This document shows, in pieces, positions 15,361 through 22,086 of a DNA stretch of 22,086 nucleotides. Each line of letters opens with the position of its first letter. Position 1 is the stretch's first letter. The notes below the pieces were generated by a model. That model made no database searches. It had not been told where the DNA came from and worked only from the letters and a program-made list of their open reading frames with translations. The stretch covers positions 1-22,086 of the forward strand of contig SLIY01000474.1 in the NCBI GenBank assembly GCA_007135385.1, given 5' to 3'. A program made the position numbers and the translations under genes. This DNA comes from Leptolyngbyaceae cyanobacterium CSSed165cm_216. GTDB lineage: Bacteria > Cyanobacteriota > Cyanobacteriia > Phormidesmidales > Phormidesmidaceae.

Positions 15361-17331
15361 ATGTCTCCTAAATTACTTGCGCTACTTAAGGTGGATCAAT
15401 TGGCAAAGGATTCGGCTGCGGTGATTACGGTACGTGGTTTGCAAAAGCGCTACCGCTCAACGGTGGCCGTGGCCGGTCTTGATCTGGCGGTGCAGCGGGG
15501 GGAAATCTTTGGGCTGATTGGCCCCGACGGGGCCGGCAAAACCACCACCTTTCATGTGCTGGCCGGGGTAATGGAGGCCTCGGCGGGGGATGTGCAGGTG
15601 TTGGGACGACCACCTGGCCAGGCTCGCATGCAAATGGGCTATCTGACCCAGCAGTTTTCCCTCTACCTCGATCTCAGCCTGGAGGAGAACCTGCGCTACA
15701 CGGCTGGACTGCGACGGGTGCCACCGGCCCGGTATGTCGAACGGCGCGATCGCTACCTAGAGCTCATGGCCCTCACCCCCTTTGTTAATCGCCGGGCTGG
15801 TCAGCTATCTGGGGGGATGAAGCAAAAACTGGCCCTGTGTTGTGCCCTGGTGTCGCAACCCCAAATTTTGCTGCTGGATGAACCCACGACTGGGGTTGAC
15901 CCAGTGTCACGGCGGGAGTTTTGGGATGTGATTGCTACCCTGGCCGCCACCGAAGGTACCACTATCGTGGTGGCGACCCCCTACCTGGATGAAGCGGAAC
16001 GCTGCGATCGCGTGGCTTTGATGTCTGCAGGGCAGATCCAACAGCTGGGGACCGTACCAGAACTGCGGCAGAGTTTGGGGCTGCACCGGCTAGAGGTACA
16101 CCTGGCTCAGGCCAGTGACCTGGGGCGGGCGGAGGTGGCGCTGGTGGGCGAGGAGATGGGGGATCGGGGGGGGACTGTGATTGTGGATGTGCAGACCTTT
16201 GGAGACCGGCTGGATGTGCTGGTGGCCGATCGGCAAGCGGGGCCGCAGCAGGTGCGATCGCGCTTGGGGGATATTGCCTACGTTGACCTGACGCTGATGC
16301 CCCCTACCCTGGAAAATGTCTTTGTCACCCGCCTGCGGCAGCAGGGTTCTGACCCACCGTTCATTCCATTTCCAGAGCAGACCCCCAGAGCTGCCACCCC
16401 GGCAGCCGGGGTGGCGATCAAGGCTGAGAAGCTGGGTAAAACCTTCGGCGATTTTCGGGCAGTGGACGATGTCACCCTGACCATTCGCCATGGCGAAATC
16501 TACGGCTTGCTGGGGGCAAATGGGGCGGGCAAAACCACTACCATCAAAATGCTTTGCGGGCTGTTGGTCCCCACTAGCGGTGCCATGGAACTGGCCGGGG
16601 AGAAACAGGATCTGCGGCGATCGGCGATTCGCCAGCGGCTGGGCTATATGAGCCAAAAATTTACCCTGTACGATGATCTGACCATCCGCCAAAACCTGGA
16701 GTTTTACTGTGGTGTATATGGCATCAGGCGATCGCAGCGGCGCGCTCGGATTGACTGGGTGCTGGCCACCTGTGGCCTAGAGGGACAAGGGCAGCTGATG
16801 ACGGGGCGCTTGCCCCAGGGCTGGAAGCAGCGGGTAGCCTTTGGGGCATCGGTGATGCATGAGCCGGAAATTTTGTTTCTGGACGAACCCACCTCCGGGG
16901 TTGACCCCCTGGCCCGCAGACAATTTTGGCGGCTGATCGCCGATCTGGCCCGGCAAGGCACCGCCATTTTGGTCACCACCCACTATCTGGAAGAGGCAGA
17001 GCATTGCAACCGCATGGGATTTATGGTGGCTGGCCGCCTGGTGGCCCAGGGATCACCCCAGGAGATTAAAGCCAGCCAGCCGGGGCAGCTGTTAGAACTG
17101 GTGGCTGAGCCCCTACAAGCGGCCTCCAACTGCTTGAAGGCCGCCATGGCCCCCTGGCGGGTGGCGATGTTTGGCGATCGTCTCCATGTGGTCGTGGATG
17201 AGCCGCCGCAGGATATTCCCCAGCTGCGATCGCGGCTACAGGCGGCCCATATCACCCTCCACCAGCTGCGTCCCATTCCTTTTACCCTAGAGGATGCGTT
17301 CATCGGTATTGTGCAGAGGGCGGGGGGATGA
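15361..17331 (+). CDS. Tandem ABC ATPase, YbhF-like
   Basis: Two ATP-binding domains in one 656-residue chain, energising an ABC-2 exporter. Numbered from this ATG: NBD1 has Walker A GPDGAGKTT (54-62), signature LSGGMKQ (149-155) and Walker B ILLLDEPTTGVDP. NBD2 has Walker A GANGAGKTT (385-393), a non-canonical signature LPQGWKQR (484-491) and Walker B ILFLDEPTSGVDP, then TTHYLEEAE with the switch histidine (H541). NBD1 has ATPYLDEAE, with proline in place of that histidine. GPDGAGKTT and LPxGxKQR are also seen in E. coli YbhF. One composite ATP site therefore looks degenerate and one intact (inference). An upstream GTG at 15316 could add 15 residues. The stop overlaps the permease start (ATGA). 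Confidence 0.93.
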   Translation: MSPKLLALLKVDQLAKDSAAVITVRGLQKRYRSTVAVAGLDLAVQRGEIFGLIGPDGAGKTTTFHVLAGVMEASAGDVQVLGRPPGQARMQMGYLTQQFSLYLDLSLEENLRYTAGLRRVPPARYVERRDRYLELMALTPFVNRRAGQLSGGMKQKLALCCALVSQPQILLLDEPTTGVDPVSRREFWDVIATLAATEGTTIVVATPYLDEAERCDRVALMSAGQIQQLGTVPELRQSLGLHRLEVHLAQASDLGRAEVALVGEEMGDRGGTVIVDVQTFGDRLDVLVADRQAGPQQVRSRLGDIAYVDLTLMPPTLENVFVTRLRQQGSDPPFIPFPEQTPRAATPAAGVAIKAEKLGKTFGDFRAVDDVTLTIRHGEIYGLLGANGAGKTTTIKMLCGLLVPTSGAMELAGEKQDLRRSAIRQRLGYMSQKFTLYDDLTIRQNLEFYCGVYGIRRSQRRARIDWVLATCGLEGQGQLMTGRLPQGWKQRVAFGASVMHEPEILFLDEPTSGVDPLARRQFWRLIADLARQGTAILVTTHYLEEAEHCNRMGFMVAGRLVAQGSPQEIKASQPGQLLELVAEPLQAASNCLKAAMAPWRVAMFGDRLHVVVDEPPQDIPQLRSRLQAAHITLHQLRPIPFTLEDAFIGIVQRAGG

Positions 17332-18434
17332 AACGGATTCTGGCCCAAGCCCGTAAAGAGCTGAGTCAGTTTTGGCGCGATCGCCTCACGGTGGCCCTGG
17401 CGATCGTGCTGCCCCTGCTCACGCTGTTTATCTTTGGCTTTGCCATCCGCCTAGGAAGTCAAGATCTCCCCCTGGTGGTCCAAGACCTGGATATTAGCCC
17501 CCACAGTCGCGCCTATGGGGAACAATTGTTTGCTACCAATCAGTTCAAGCCAGTGCCCTGGCCCCTGGATCGCCCCGTTGCCGCCGCCCTCGATCAAGGC
17601 CAAGCCAAGGCGGTGGTGGTGATTCCCCCCGACTTTCAACGGCAAATCACCCAAGGGCAGCCGGTTACCATACAAGTGCTGATCGACGGCACCGACGCCA
17701 ACAATGCCCGCTTTTTGCAAAATGCTATCCGAGCCACCACCAATGCCTTCAACCAATCCCTAGTCCCCCAGCCCCTGCCCCTGCCGGTAACAGTGGCAAC
17801 TCGGCTGTGGTTCAATCCCGGCCGCCAAGAGTCCCTGTTTATTGTGCCTGGAGTGCTGGGGGTCGTGCTGTGGATTTTTCCCTCCCTGCTGGCGGCCATT
17901 GCCATGGTGCGGGAGAAAGAGCGGGGCACTATCATCCAAGTCTATGCCTCTGACCTCAGGGCCGAGGAACTACTGTTGGGTAAAGGATTGGCTTACCTAG
18001 GGGTAGGGTTAGTTGAGGCCCTGGTGGTGATTGGTCTGGCCATGGTGATCTTTGGCCTCGGCTTTGCGGGGGATCCTACCCCGTTTCTACTAGGCACACC
18101 GATATTTCTAGCGGCGGCGGTCATGTTCGGACTGTTTGTGGGGGTGCGGGCCAATAGCCAAAATGCGGCTGTCCAGGGGGTGGCCCTAGTTGGCTTTCTC
18201 ACCGCTCTGTTACTTTCGGGGTTCATCTATCCCCTGGCCAATATTCCCTTCCCTTTATCTATGGTGTCGAATGTGGTCCCGGCCCGCTACTACATTGCCC
18301 TCAGCCGGGACGCCTTTGTACGGGGTAGCGGTTGGCCAGGGGTGTGGTGGCAAGTGGGGATGATTTTGGTATTAGGGTTAGTGTTATTTGCGGTAGCTCG
18401 TCGCCTGCTGCATCGCATGAAACTGCCTGACTAA
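17328..18434 (+). CDS. ABC-2 family exporter permease, YbhS/YbhR-like
   Basis: Transmembrane subunit of 368 residues. One N-terminal helix (about 20-42, after RKELSQFWRDR, the usual coupling region) is followed by a large extracytoplasmic domain (about 43-168; LVVQDLDISPHSRAYGEQL and IQVLIDGTDANNARFLQN are typical of this group). Five further helices follow at about 170-195, 217-247, 252-275, 280-302 and 337-360. The cytoplasmic loop VREKERGTIIQVYASDLRAEELLLGK (195-220) is the family signature. Its ATG overlaps the ATPase stop by four bases, indicating translational coupling. In E. coli two different permeases, YbhS and YbhR, are encoded; only one is present here, so a homodimer or a partner elsewhere is implied. 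Confidence 0.92.
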   Translation: MKRILAQARKELSQFWRDRLTVALAIVLPLLTLFIFGFAIRLGSQDLPLVVQDLDISPHSRAYGEQLFATNQFKPVPWPLDRPVAAALDQGQAKAVVVIPPDFQRQITQGQPVTIQVLIDGTDANNARFLQNAIRATTNAFNQSLVPQPLPLPVTVATRLWFNPGRQESLFIVPGVLGVVLWIFPSLLAAIAMVREKERGTIIQVYASDLRAEELLLGKGLAYLGVGLVEALVVIGLAMVIFGLGFAGDPTPFLLGTPIFLAAAVMFGLFVGVRANSQNAAVQGVALVGFLTALLLSGFIYPLANIPFPLSMVSNVVPARYYIALSRDAFVRGSGWPGVWWQVGMILVLGLVLFAVARRLLHRMKLPD

Positions 18435-18551
18435 CCACCAGCAGCTAATTATTTGTCACCAAAGATTAAGAGTTGAAACTTAGACCTTAAAAAACCGTGT
18501 TAATGGCCCCAATCACGGCCACCACCTCATAGGATAGAGAAGTAAGAATAA

Positions 18552-18801
18552 TTGCTTAGTCACTCTCCTGCAGCGGAGCTTAAAGGTTCCGGTCGTGAAC
18601 GTTTAAGTCATGTTTGGTGGCTGGTCAGCAACTATTCTGATCAGGTGACTCCTGTGGATTACAGCCAATTGTCTGCTCACAGGTTCGCGATCGCGACTGA
18701 TGTTCAACGTGTTGTCTCTAATGCTCCTTGGCTACGCCCAATTTTTGTCTCCATCGCATCACCTGCACTGACTAAACTTACGTCCCTTCAGACGTAAGTT
18801 T
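18552..18801 (+). promoter_or_regulatory. Structured leader upstream of ppsA (attenuator, riboswitch or sRNA candidate)
   Basis: The 392-bp gap between the exporter operon and ppsA contains a series of stem-loops. CTTAAAGGTTC pairs with GAACGTTTAAG (18579-18607) with one G-G mismatch and a seven-base loop. CTGGTCAG pairs with CTGATCAG (18621-18644). CCTGTG pairs with CACAGG (18651-18683). A 12-bp palindrome TCGCGATCGCGA (18685-18696) contains a HIP1 core. The series ends in the intrinsic terminator at 18774-18801. Such order before a start codon suggests transcription attenuation, a metabolite-sensing leader or a separate small RNA; I recognise no known riboswitch class. A TTG-started frame (18552-18797) runs through it without an evident ribosome binding site and is not called. 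Upstream 18435-18551 shows nothing convincing. Boundaries are approximate. Confidence 0.45.
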
Positions 18802-18807
18802 TATTCG
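18774..18807 (+). terminator. Intrinsic terminator just before ppsA
   Basis: AAACTTACGTC and GACGTAAGTTT form an 11-bp perfect stem with a six-base loop (CCTTCA), merging into TTTTATT. The ppsA start codon is only about 25 nt further on, with GGAG between, so read-through here decides whether a transcript started upstream reaches ppsA. No annotated gene stops immediately before it; the exporter operon ends about 340 nt upstream. Confidence 0.75.
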
Positions 18808-18826
18808 CCGAATTTGGAGAATTACT

Positions 18827-21352
18827 ATGGTCTCAACCCATCGTCCAGAAGGTTATGTATCTGCCCAAGAAACCAAAGAAAATGCCTTCATTTTATGGTT
18901 TGAAGAAGTGGGTATCGACGATATTCCCCTGGTGGGCGGCAAAAATGCTTCCCTGGGCGAAATGATCCAGCAACTGGGCTCGAAAGGGGTAAATGTGCCC
19001 ACAGGCTTTGCCACCACCGCCTTTACCTATCGCTACTTCATTGAAAAGGCAGGCCTAGAAGCCAAGTTGCGCGACCTGTTTGCCGACCTGGATTTGGATG
19101 ACGTGTCGGATCTGCGAGTTCGCGGCAAGCAGGCCCGGGCTATGGTGATGAATACTCCCTTCCCCCCAGAGCTAGAAACAGCGATCAGCAGTGCCTATTT
19201 ACGGCTGTGCAAACGATACGGCCAAGATGCCGACTACTGTAACCAGTTCGAAGGGGAATACGCCGACGAGTGCCGCAAATTCTCCAGTGACCTGGATGTG
19301 GCTGTGCGCTCCAGTGCCACCGCCGAAGACCTGCCCGACGCCAGCTTTGCGGGGCAGCAGGAAACCTACCTGAATATCCATGGGGTCAAAGGGGTGGTAG
19401 AAGCCTGCCATAAATGCTTCGCTTCCCTGTTCACCGATCGCGCCATCTCCTACCGCCACCAGTACGCCGAACGCATTGATGGTTTCGACGAGTTCGCTGT
19501 CGCCCTGTCCGTCGGCGTACAAAAAATGGTGCGCTCTGACCTGGCCACCTCCGGCGTCATGTTCTCCATCGACACCGAAACCGGCTTTAAGAACGCGGCC
19601 CTGATCACCGCCGCCTACGGCCTGGGGGAAAACGTGGTGCAGGGGGCCGTCAACCCCGACGAATATTTCGTCTTTAAGCCTACCCTCAAGGACGGCAAAC
19701 GGCCCATTCTCAACAAGCGTCTGGGCAGTAAAGAGATCAAAATGATCTACGACATCGGTGGCGGCAAAGACACCAAGAACGTGCCCGTAGCCGAGCCCGA
19801 TCGCCATAAGTTCTGCATCAGTGACGACGAAGCTCTCACCCTGGCTAAGTGGGCCTGCATCATCGAAGACCACTATAGCGCCAAGCGGGGCAAAGACACC
19901 CCCATGGACATCGAGTGGGCTAAGGACGGCATTACTGGGGACCTTTACATTGTTCAGGCTCGGCCCGAAACGGTGCAATCCCAAAGAGCCAGCAATGTGA
20001 TCAAGAGCTATAAGCTCAATGGCAGCGGCGATATCCTCACCACTGGCCGGGCCGTGGGCGAAATGATTGGCGCCGGCAAAGCCCGAGTGATCATGGATGT
20101 CCACCGAATCGCCGAATTCCAGGCCGGGGATGTACTGGTCACCAATAAGACCGACCCCGACTGGGAGCCGATCATGAAGCGATCTAGCGCGATCATCACC
20201 AACCAGGGTGGGCGCACCTGCCACGCCGCCATTATTGCCCGGGAAATGGGGATTCCGGCGATCGTCGGCTGTGGCGATGCCACCGGCGTGCTCAACACCG
20301 GCCAGGAGGTCACCGTCTCCTGCGCTGAAGGGGAAGAGGGCCGGGTTTATTCTGGGCTTGTCCCGTTTGAAGTGGTCGACACCCAAATCGACAACCTGCC
20401 CCGCACCCGCACCAAAATCCTGATGAACGTGGGCAACCCCGAAGAAGCCTTTAGTCTGGCGGCCATCCCCTGCGACGGCGTCGGCCTGGCTCGGCTAGAG
20501 TTCATCATTGCCAACCACATCAAGACCCACCCCCTGGCCCTGATGCACTTCGATGACCTCGAAGACAAAGCCGCTAAGTGGGAAATCTCCCAACTCACCG
20601 CCAACTACGACAATAAGCCCGAGTTCTTCGTCGATAAACTGGCCACCGGGGTCGGTATGATCGCCGCCGCCTTCTATCCCAACCCTGTGGTGGTGCGCCT
20701 GTCCGACTTCAAGAGCAACGAATACGCCAATCTGATCGGCGGTCGCGAATTCGAGCCCAAGGAAGAAAACCCAATGCTCGGCTGGCGCGGTGCCTCCCGC
20801 TACTACGATCCCAACTACACCGAAGCCTTTGGCCTAGAGTGTAAGGCGATCAAGCGGGTACGCGATGACATGGGCCTCACCAACCTGATTCCCATGGTGC
20901 CCTTCTGCCGCACCCCCGCCGAGGGCCGCAAGGTGCTGGAAACCATGGCCAACTACGGCCTGAAACAAGGGGAAAACGGGCTGCAAGTCTACGTCATGTG
21001 CGAAATCCCCAGCAACGTGATTTTGGCGGATCAGTTCAGTGAGGTGTTCGATGGCTTCTCCATCGGCTCCAACGACCTCACCCAGCTCACCCTAGGGCTC
21101 GATCGCGACTCGGCCCTGGTAGCCCACATCTTCGACGAACGCGACGAAGGGGTAAAAGAACTGGTGCGCCAGGTGATCACCAAGGCCAAAGCCAAGGGCC
21201 GCAAGATCGGTATCTGTGGCCAGGCCCCCAGCGATTACCCCGAGTTTGCCGCCTTCCTGGTGGAACTGGGCATCGACTCCATCAGCCTCAACCCGGACAC
21301 GGTGTTGAAAACGATGCTCGAAATCGCCAAAACGGAGGAGCGCATGGGCTAG
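18827..21352 (+). CDS. ppsA: Phosphoenolpyruvate synthase (pyruvate, water dikinase)
   Basis: Converts pyruvate, ATP and water to phosphoenolpyruvate, AMP and phosphate (EC 2.7.9.2), a gluconeogenic cytosolic step. The 841 residues show, in order: the N-terminal ATP-grasp domain with VGGKNASLGEM (36-46) and VAVRSSATAEDLPDASFAGQQ (158-178), and IVQARPETV (375-383). The central phosphohistidine domain has GGRTCHAAII with catalytic H466. The C-terminal PEP/pyruvate TIM barrel has VRLSDFKSNEY, GSNDLTQLTLG (747-757) and GICGQAPSDYPEF with C797. GGRTCHA and the overall layout point to PpsA, not pyruvate phosphate dikinase (which has GGMTSHA). GGAG lies eight bases before the ATG. Strong preference for C-ending codons suggests high expression. 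The N-terminal 18 or so residues are an unremarkable extension. Confidence 0.96.
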   Translation: MVSTHRPEGYVSAQETKENAFILWFEEVGIDDIPLVGGKNASLGEMIQQLGSKGVNVPTGFATTAFTYRYFIEKAGLEAKLRDLFADLDLDDVSDLRVRGKQARAMVMNTPFPPELETAISSAYLRLCKRYGQDADYCNQFEGEYADECRKFSSDLDVAVRSSATAEDLPDASFAGQQETYLNIHGVKGVVEACHKCFASLFTDRAISYRHQYAERIDGFDEFAVALSVGVQKMVRSDLATSGVMFSIDTETGFKNAALITAAYGLGENVVQGAVNPDEYFVFKPTLKDGKRPILNKRLGSKEIKMIYDIGGGKDTKNVPVAEPDRHKFCISDDEALTLAKWACIIEDHYSAKRGKDTPMDIEWAKDGITGDLYIVQARPETVQSQRASNVIKSYKLNGSGDILTTGRAVGEMIGAGKARVIMDVHRIAEFQAGDVLVTNKTDPDWEPIMKRSSAIITNQGGRTCHAAIIAREMGIPAIVGCGDATGVLNTGQEVTVSCAEGEEGRVYSGLVPFEVVDTQIDNLPRTRTKILMNVGNPEEAFSLAAIPCDGVGLARLEFIIANHIKTHPLALMHFDDLEDKAAKWEISQLTANYDNKPEFFVDKLATGVGMIAAAFYPNPVVVRLSDFKSNEYANLIGGREFEPKEENPMLGWRGASRYYDPNYTEAFGLECKAIKRVRDDMGLTNLIPMVPFCRTPAEGRKVLETMANYGLKQGENGLQVYVMCEIPSNVILADQFSEVFDGFSIGSNDLTQLTLGLDRDSALVAHIFDERDEGVKELVRQVITKAKAKGRKIGICGQAPSDYPEFAAFLVELGIDSISLNPDTVLKTMLEIAKTEERMG

Positions 21353-21385
21353 GGCCAGTCTAGCTAGGCTGAATAGCTAACCTCT

Positions 21386-21427
21386 GGGGTGGGTGTGGTG
21401 TAAGTCATGCCCGCCCCTTAATTCTTA
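21386..21427 (+). terminator. Probable intrinsic terminator of ppsA
   Basis: GGGGTGGG (21386-21393) pairs with CCCGCCCC (21410-21417) through eight pairs, one of them G-U, with a 16-base loop, and is followed by TTAATTCTTA. It lies about 35 nt after the ppsA stop codon. The tail is only moderately T-rich. Confidence 0.5.
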
Positions 21428-21428
21428 C

Positions 21429-21475
21429 AGTTCTGGCTAAAATAGAGTCGAATCCCTGACAAAATGTCCAGAACT
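21429..21475. promoter_or_regulatory. Inverted-repeat operator candidate before the DUF6883 gene
   Basis: AGTTCTGG (21429-21436) and CCAGAACT (21468-21475) are exact reverse complements separated by 31 bp. They flank a TAAAAT box (21438-21443), and TACAAT (21475-21480) overlaps the right arm; either could be a -10 element for the downstream pair. The arrangement fits a looped operator or a leader hairpin. The centre-to-centre distance is 39 bp, about four helical turns, so both arms could face the same side of the DNA. Sequence observation only. Confidence 0.4.
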
Positions 21476-21507
21476 ACAATCACGCCAGATAGCCCCATAG
21501 CCTACTT

Positions 21508-21840
21508 GTGAAGCTACCTAATCCCGATAGGGCAATTCTTCCTGCGGATAAGTTGGAAGGCTACTCGCTAAACCCCAACCATTCTGAGGGTCGTCATAAG
21601 GCGGTGGTCTTTCAATCTGCCCTAGGCATCAATGTGAGCAATTCTCAAGAGTTGCGAGATGCTTTGAACGAGGTAATCAGAACTCATGAAGCAACTCCAA
21701 CTAGGCGTAATGATTACGGGCAAAAGTATCAAATCGATTTTGAAATGACTCGTAGAGGAAAAACGGCTTTAGTCAGGAGTGTTTGGATAGTCAGATTTCA
21801 TGAAGACTTTCCCCGATTAGTCACTTGCTATATTCCTTAA
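21508..21840 (+). CDS. DUF6883 family protein
   Basis: A 110-residue protein recognised as DUF6883 from its pattern: MKLPN at the start, YSLNPNHSEGRHKAVVFQSALG (19-40), YGQKYQIDFEM (70-80), VRSVWIVR (89-96) and the end FPRLVTCYIP (101-110). Function is unknown; as I recall, members also occur as the last domain of large toxin-like proteins, which hints at an effector or nucleic-acid-related role, but nothing here proves it. There is no signal peptide or membrane segment. The start is GTG at 21508, because MKLPN is the usual family start; no good Shine-Dalgarno is seen. Base and codon use is visibly more AT-rich than in ppsA, suggesting recent gain. The DUF4926 gene follows 18 nt downstream, so the two form one unit. 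Confidence 0.82.
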   Translation: MKLPNPDRAILPADKLEGYSLNPNHSEGRHKAVVFQSALGINVSNSQELRDALNEVIRTHEATPTRRNDYGQKYQIDFEMTRRGKTALVRSVWIVRFHEDFPRLVTCYIP

Positions 21841-21858
21841 AAATGGAGATCGAGCGAC

Positions 21859-22068
21859 ATGAAAATGTTAGATGTAGTTGCGATTACCCAAAATTTACCT
21901 GATCTGGGTTTATATAAAGGACAGGTTGGCACCATTATCGAAGTCTATGAGCCAACAGTCTTTGAAGTTGAGTTTGTCGATCTGAATGGCAAAACCTATG
22001 CAGTTGAGACACTTCACACCAATCAACTGATGCAACTTCACTATTCACCTTTGCCTCAGACAGCTTAG
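21859..22068 (+). CDS. DUF4926 family protein
   Basis: A 69-residue protein with the DUF4926 pattern LPDLGLYKGQVGTIIEVY (13-30), FEVEFVDLNGKTYAVETL (35-52). It reads as a small five-strand SH3-like barrel with the conserved G-x-V-G-T turn. Function unknown; members commonly lie next to DUF6883 genes, and a small barrel beside a toxin-like partner could be an antitoxin or immunity factor (inference). GGAG lies about ten bases before the ATG at 21859; a second ATG two codons later is possible. It is AT-richer than neighbouring housekeeping genes, like its partner. The window ends 18 bases after its stop, so any further gene of the unit cannot be seen. Confidence 0.82.
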   Translation: MKMLDVVAITQNLPDLGLYKGQVGTIIEVYEPTVFEVEFVDLNGKTYAVETLHTNQLMQLHYSPLPQTA

Positions 22069-22086
22069 GTTGGGGAATCATCTTTA

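Noticed and set aside
16090..16692. 200-codon minus-strand frame opposite the tandem ATPase
   Set aside because: Shadow of the ATPase gene; no recognisable domain.
18552..18797. TTG-started 81-codon frame in the ppsA leader, ending inside the terminator stem
   Set aside because: No Shine-Dalgarno and no internal ATG, and it overlaps a run of hairpins, so it is more likely non-coding. A leader peptide is not excluded.
19199..20386. 395-codon open frame on the minus strand inside ppsA
   Set aside because: It lies opposite the strongly biased codons of ppsA, whose C-ending third positions remove stop codons from the opposite strand. Its translation shows no known domain and ppsA is unambiguous.
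1..22086. Frequent GCGATCGC palindromes
   Set aside because: This is the HIP1 sequence abundant across many cyanobacterial genomes; used as a lineage marker and not reported as individual regulatory sites.

Overview
The window is about 22 kb of chromosomal DNA from a cyanobacterium of moderately high GC content. Three things support this. The HIP1 octamer GCGATCGC occurs many times. Several genes belong to families typical of cyanobacteria (BtpA, Tic20-like, a VKOR-thioredoxin fusion, a CrhR-like helicase behind rimO, a DUF4912 fusion). Both coding strands are used in short one- to three-gene units. A filamentous, Leptolyngbya-like lineage is plausible, but no genus can be fixed from the sequence alone.

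Layout. Positions 1-277 hold no gene but contain an imperfect foldback repeat. Then, on the minus strand, come a coiled-coil protein and ribosomal protein S6 (rpsF), with a hairpin terminator candidate between them. A plus-strand fumarylacetoacetate-hydrolase family enzyme follows. A minus-strand block reads, in transcription order, rimO, a CrhR-like DEAD-box RNA helicase, a 65-residue four-cysteine protein and a Tic20-like membrane protein; rimO and the helicase are 49 nt apart and look like an operon. A divergent region with a 32-bp perfect palindrome separates rimO from btpA and the VKOR-thioredoxin gene, which link photosystem biogenesis with disulfide formation. VKOR converges on a large minus-strand gene encoding a PstS-like domain, a membrane anchor, a Pro/Ala-rich linker and DUF4912; the two stop codons share the bases TTAG.

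A roughly 500-bp gene-free region with a dRS3-like hairpin follows, then an 85-residue conserved-looking protein and an XPB-type helicase, both minus strand. Divergent from that helicase is a three-gene plus-strand export operon resembling E. coli ybhG-ybhF-ybhS: membrane fusion protein, tandem-ATPase protein and a single ABC-2 permease. Next, ppsA (PEP synthase) is preceded by a roughly 250-nt leader rich in hairpins that ends in a strong intrinsic terminator just before the ribosome binding site. The window closes with a more AT-rich two-gene unit, DUF6883 followed by DUF4926, behind an inverted-repeat operator candidate.

The most promising leads for undescribed biology are the ppsA leader with its terminator, the DUF6883/DUF4926 pair, the PBP-DUF4912 fusion protein, and the palindrome between rimO and btpA. 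No tRNA, rRNA, CRISPR array, transposase or phage gene was seen.
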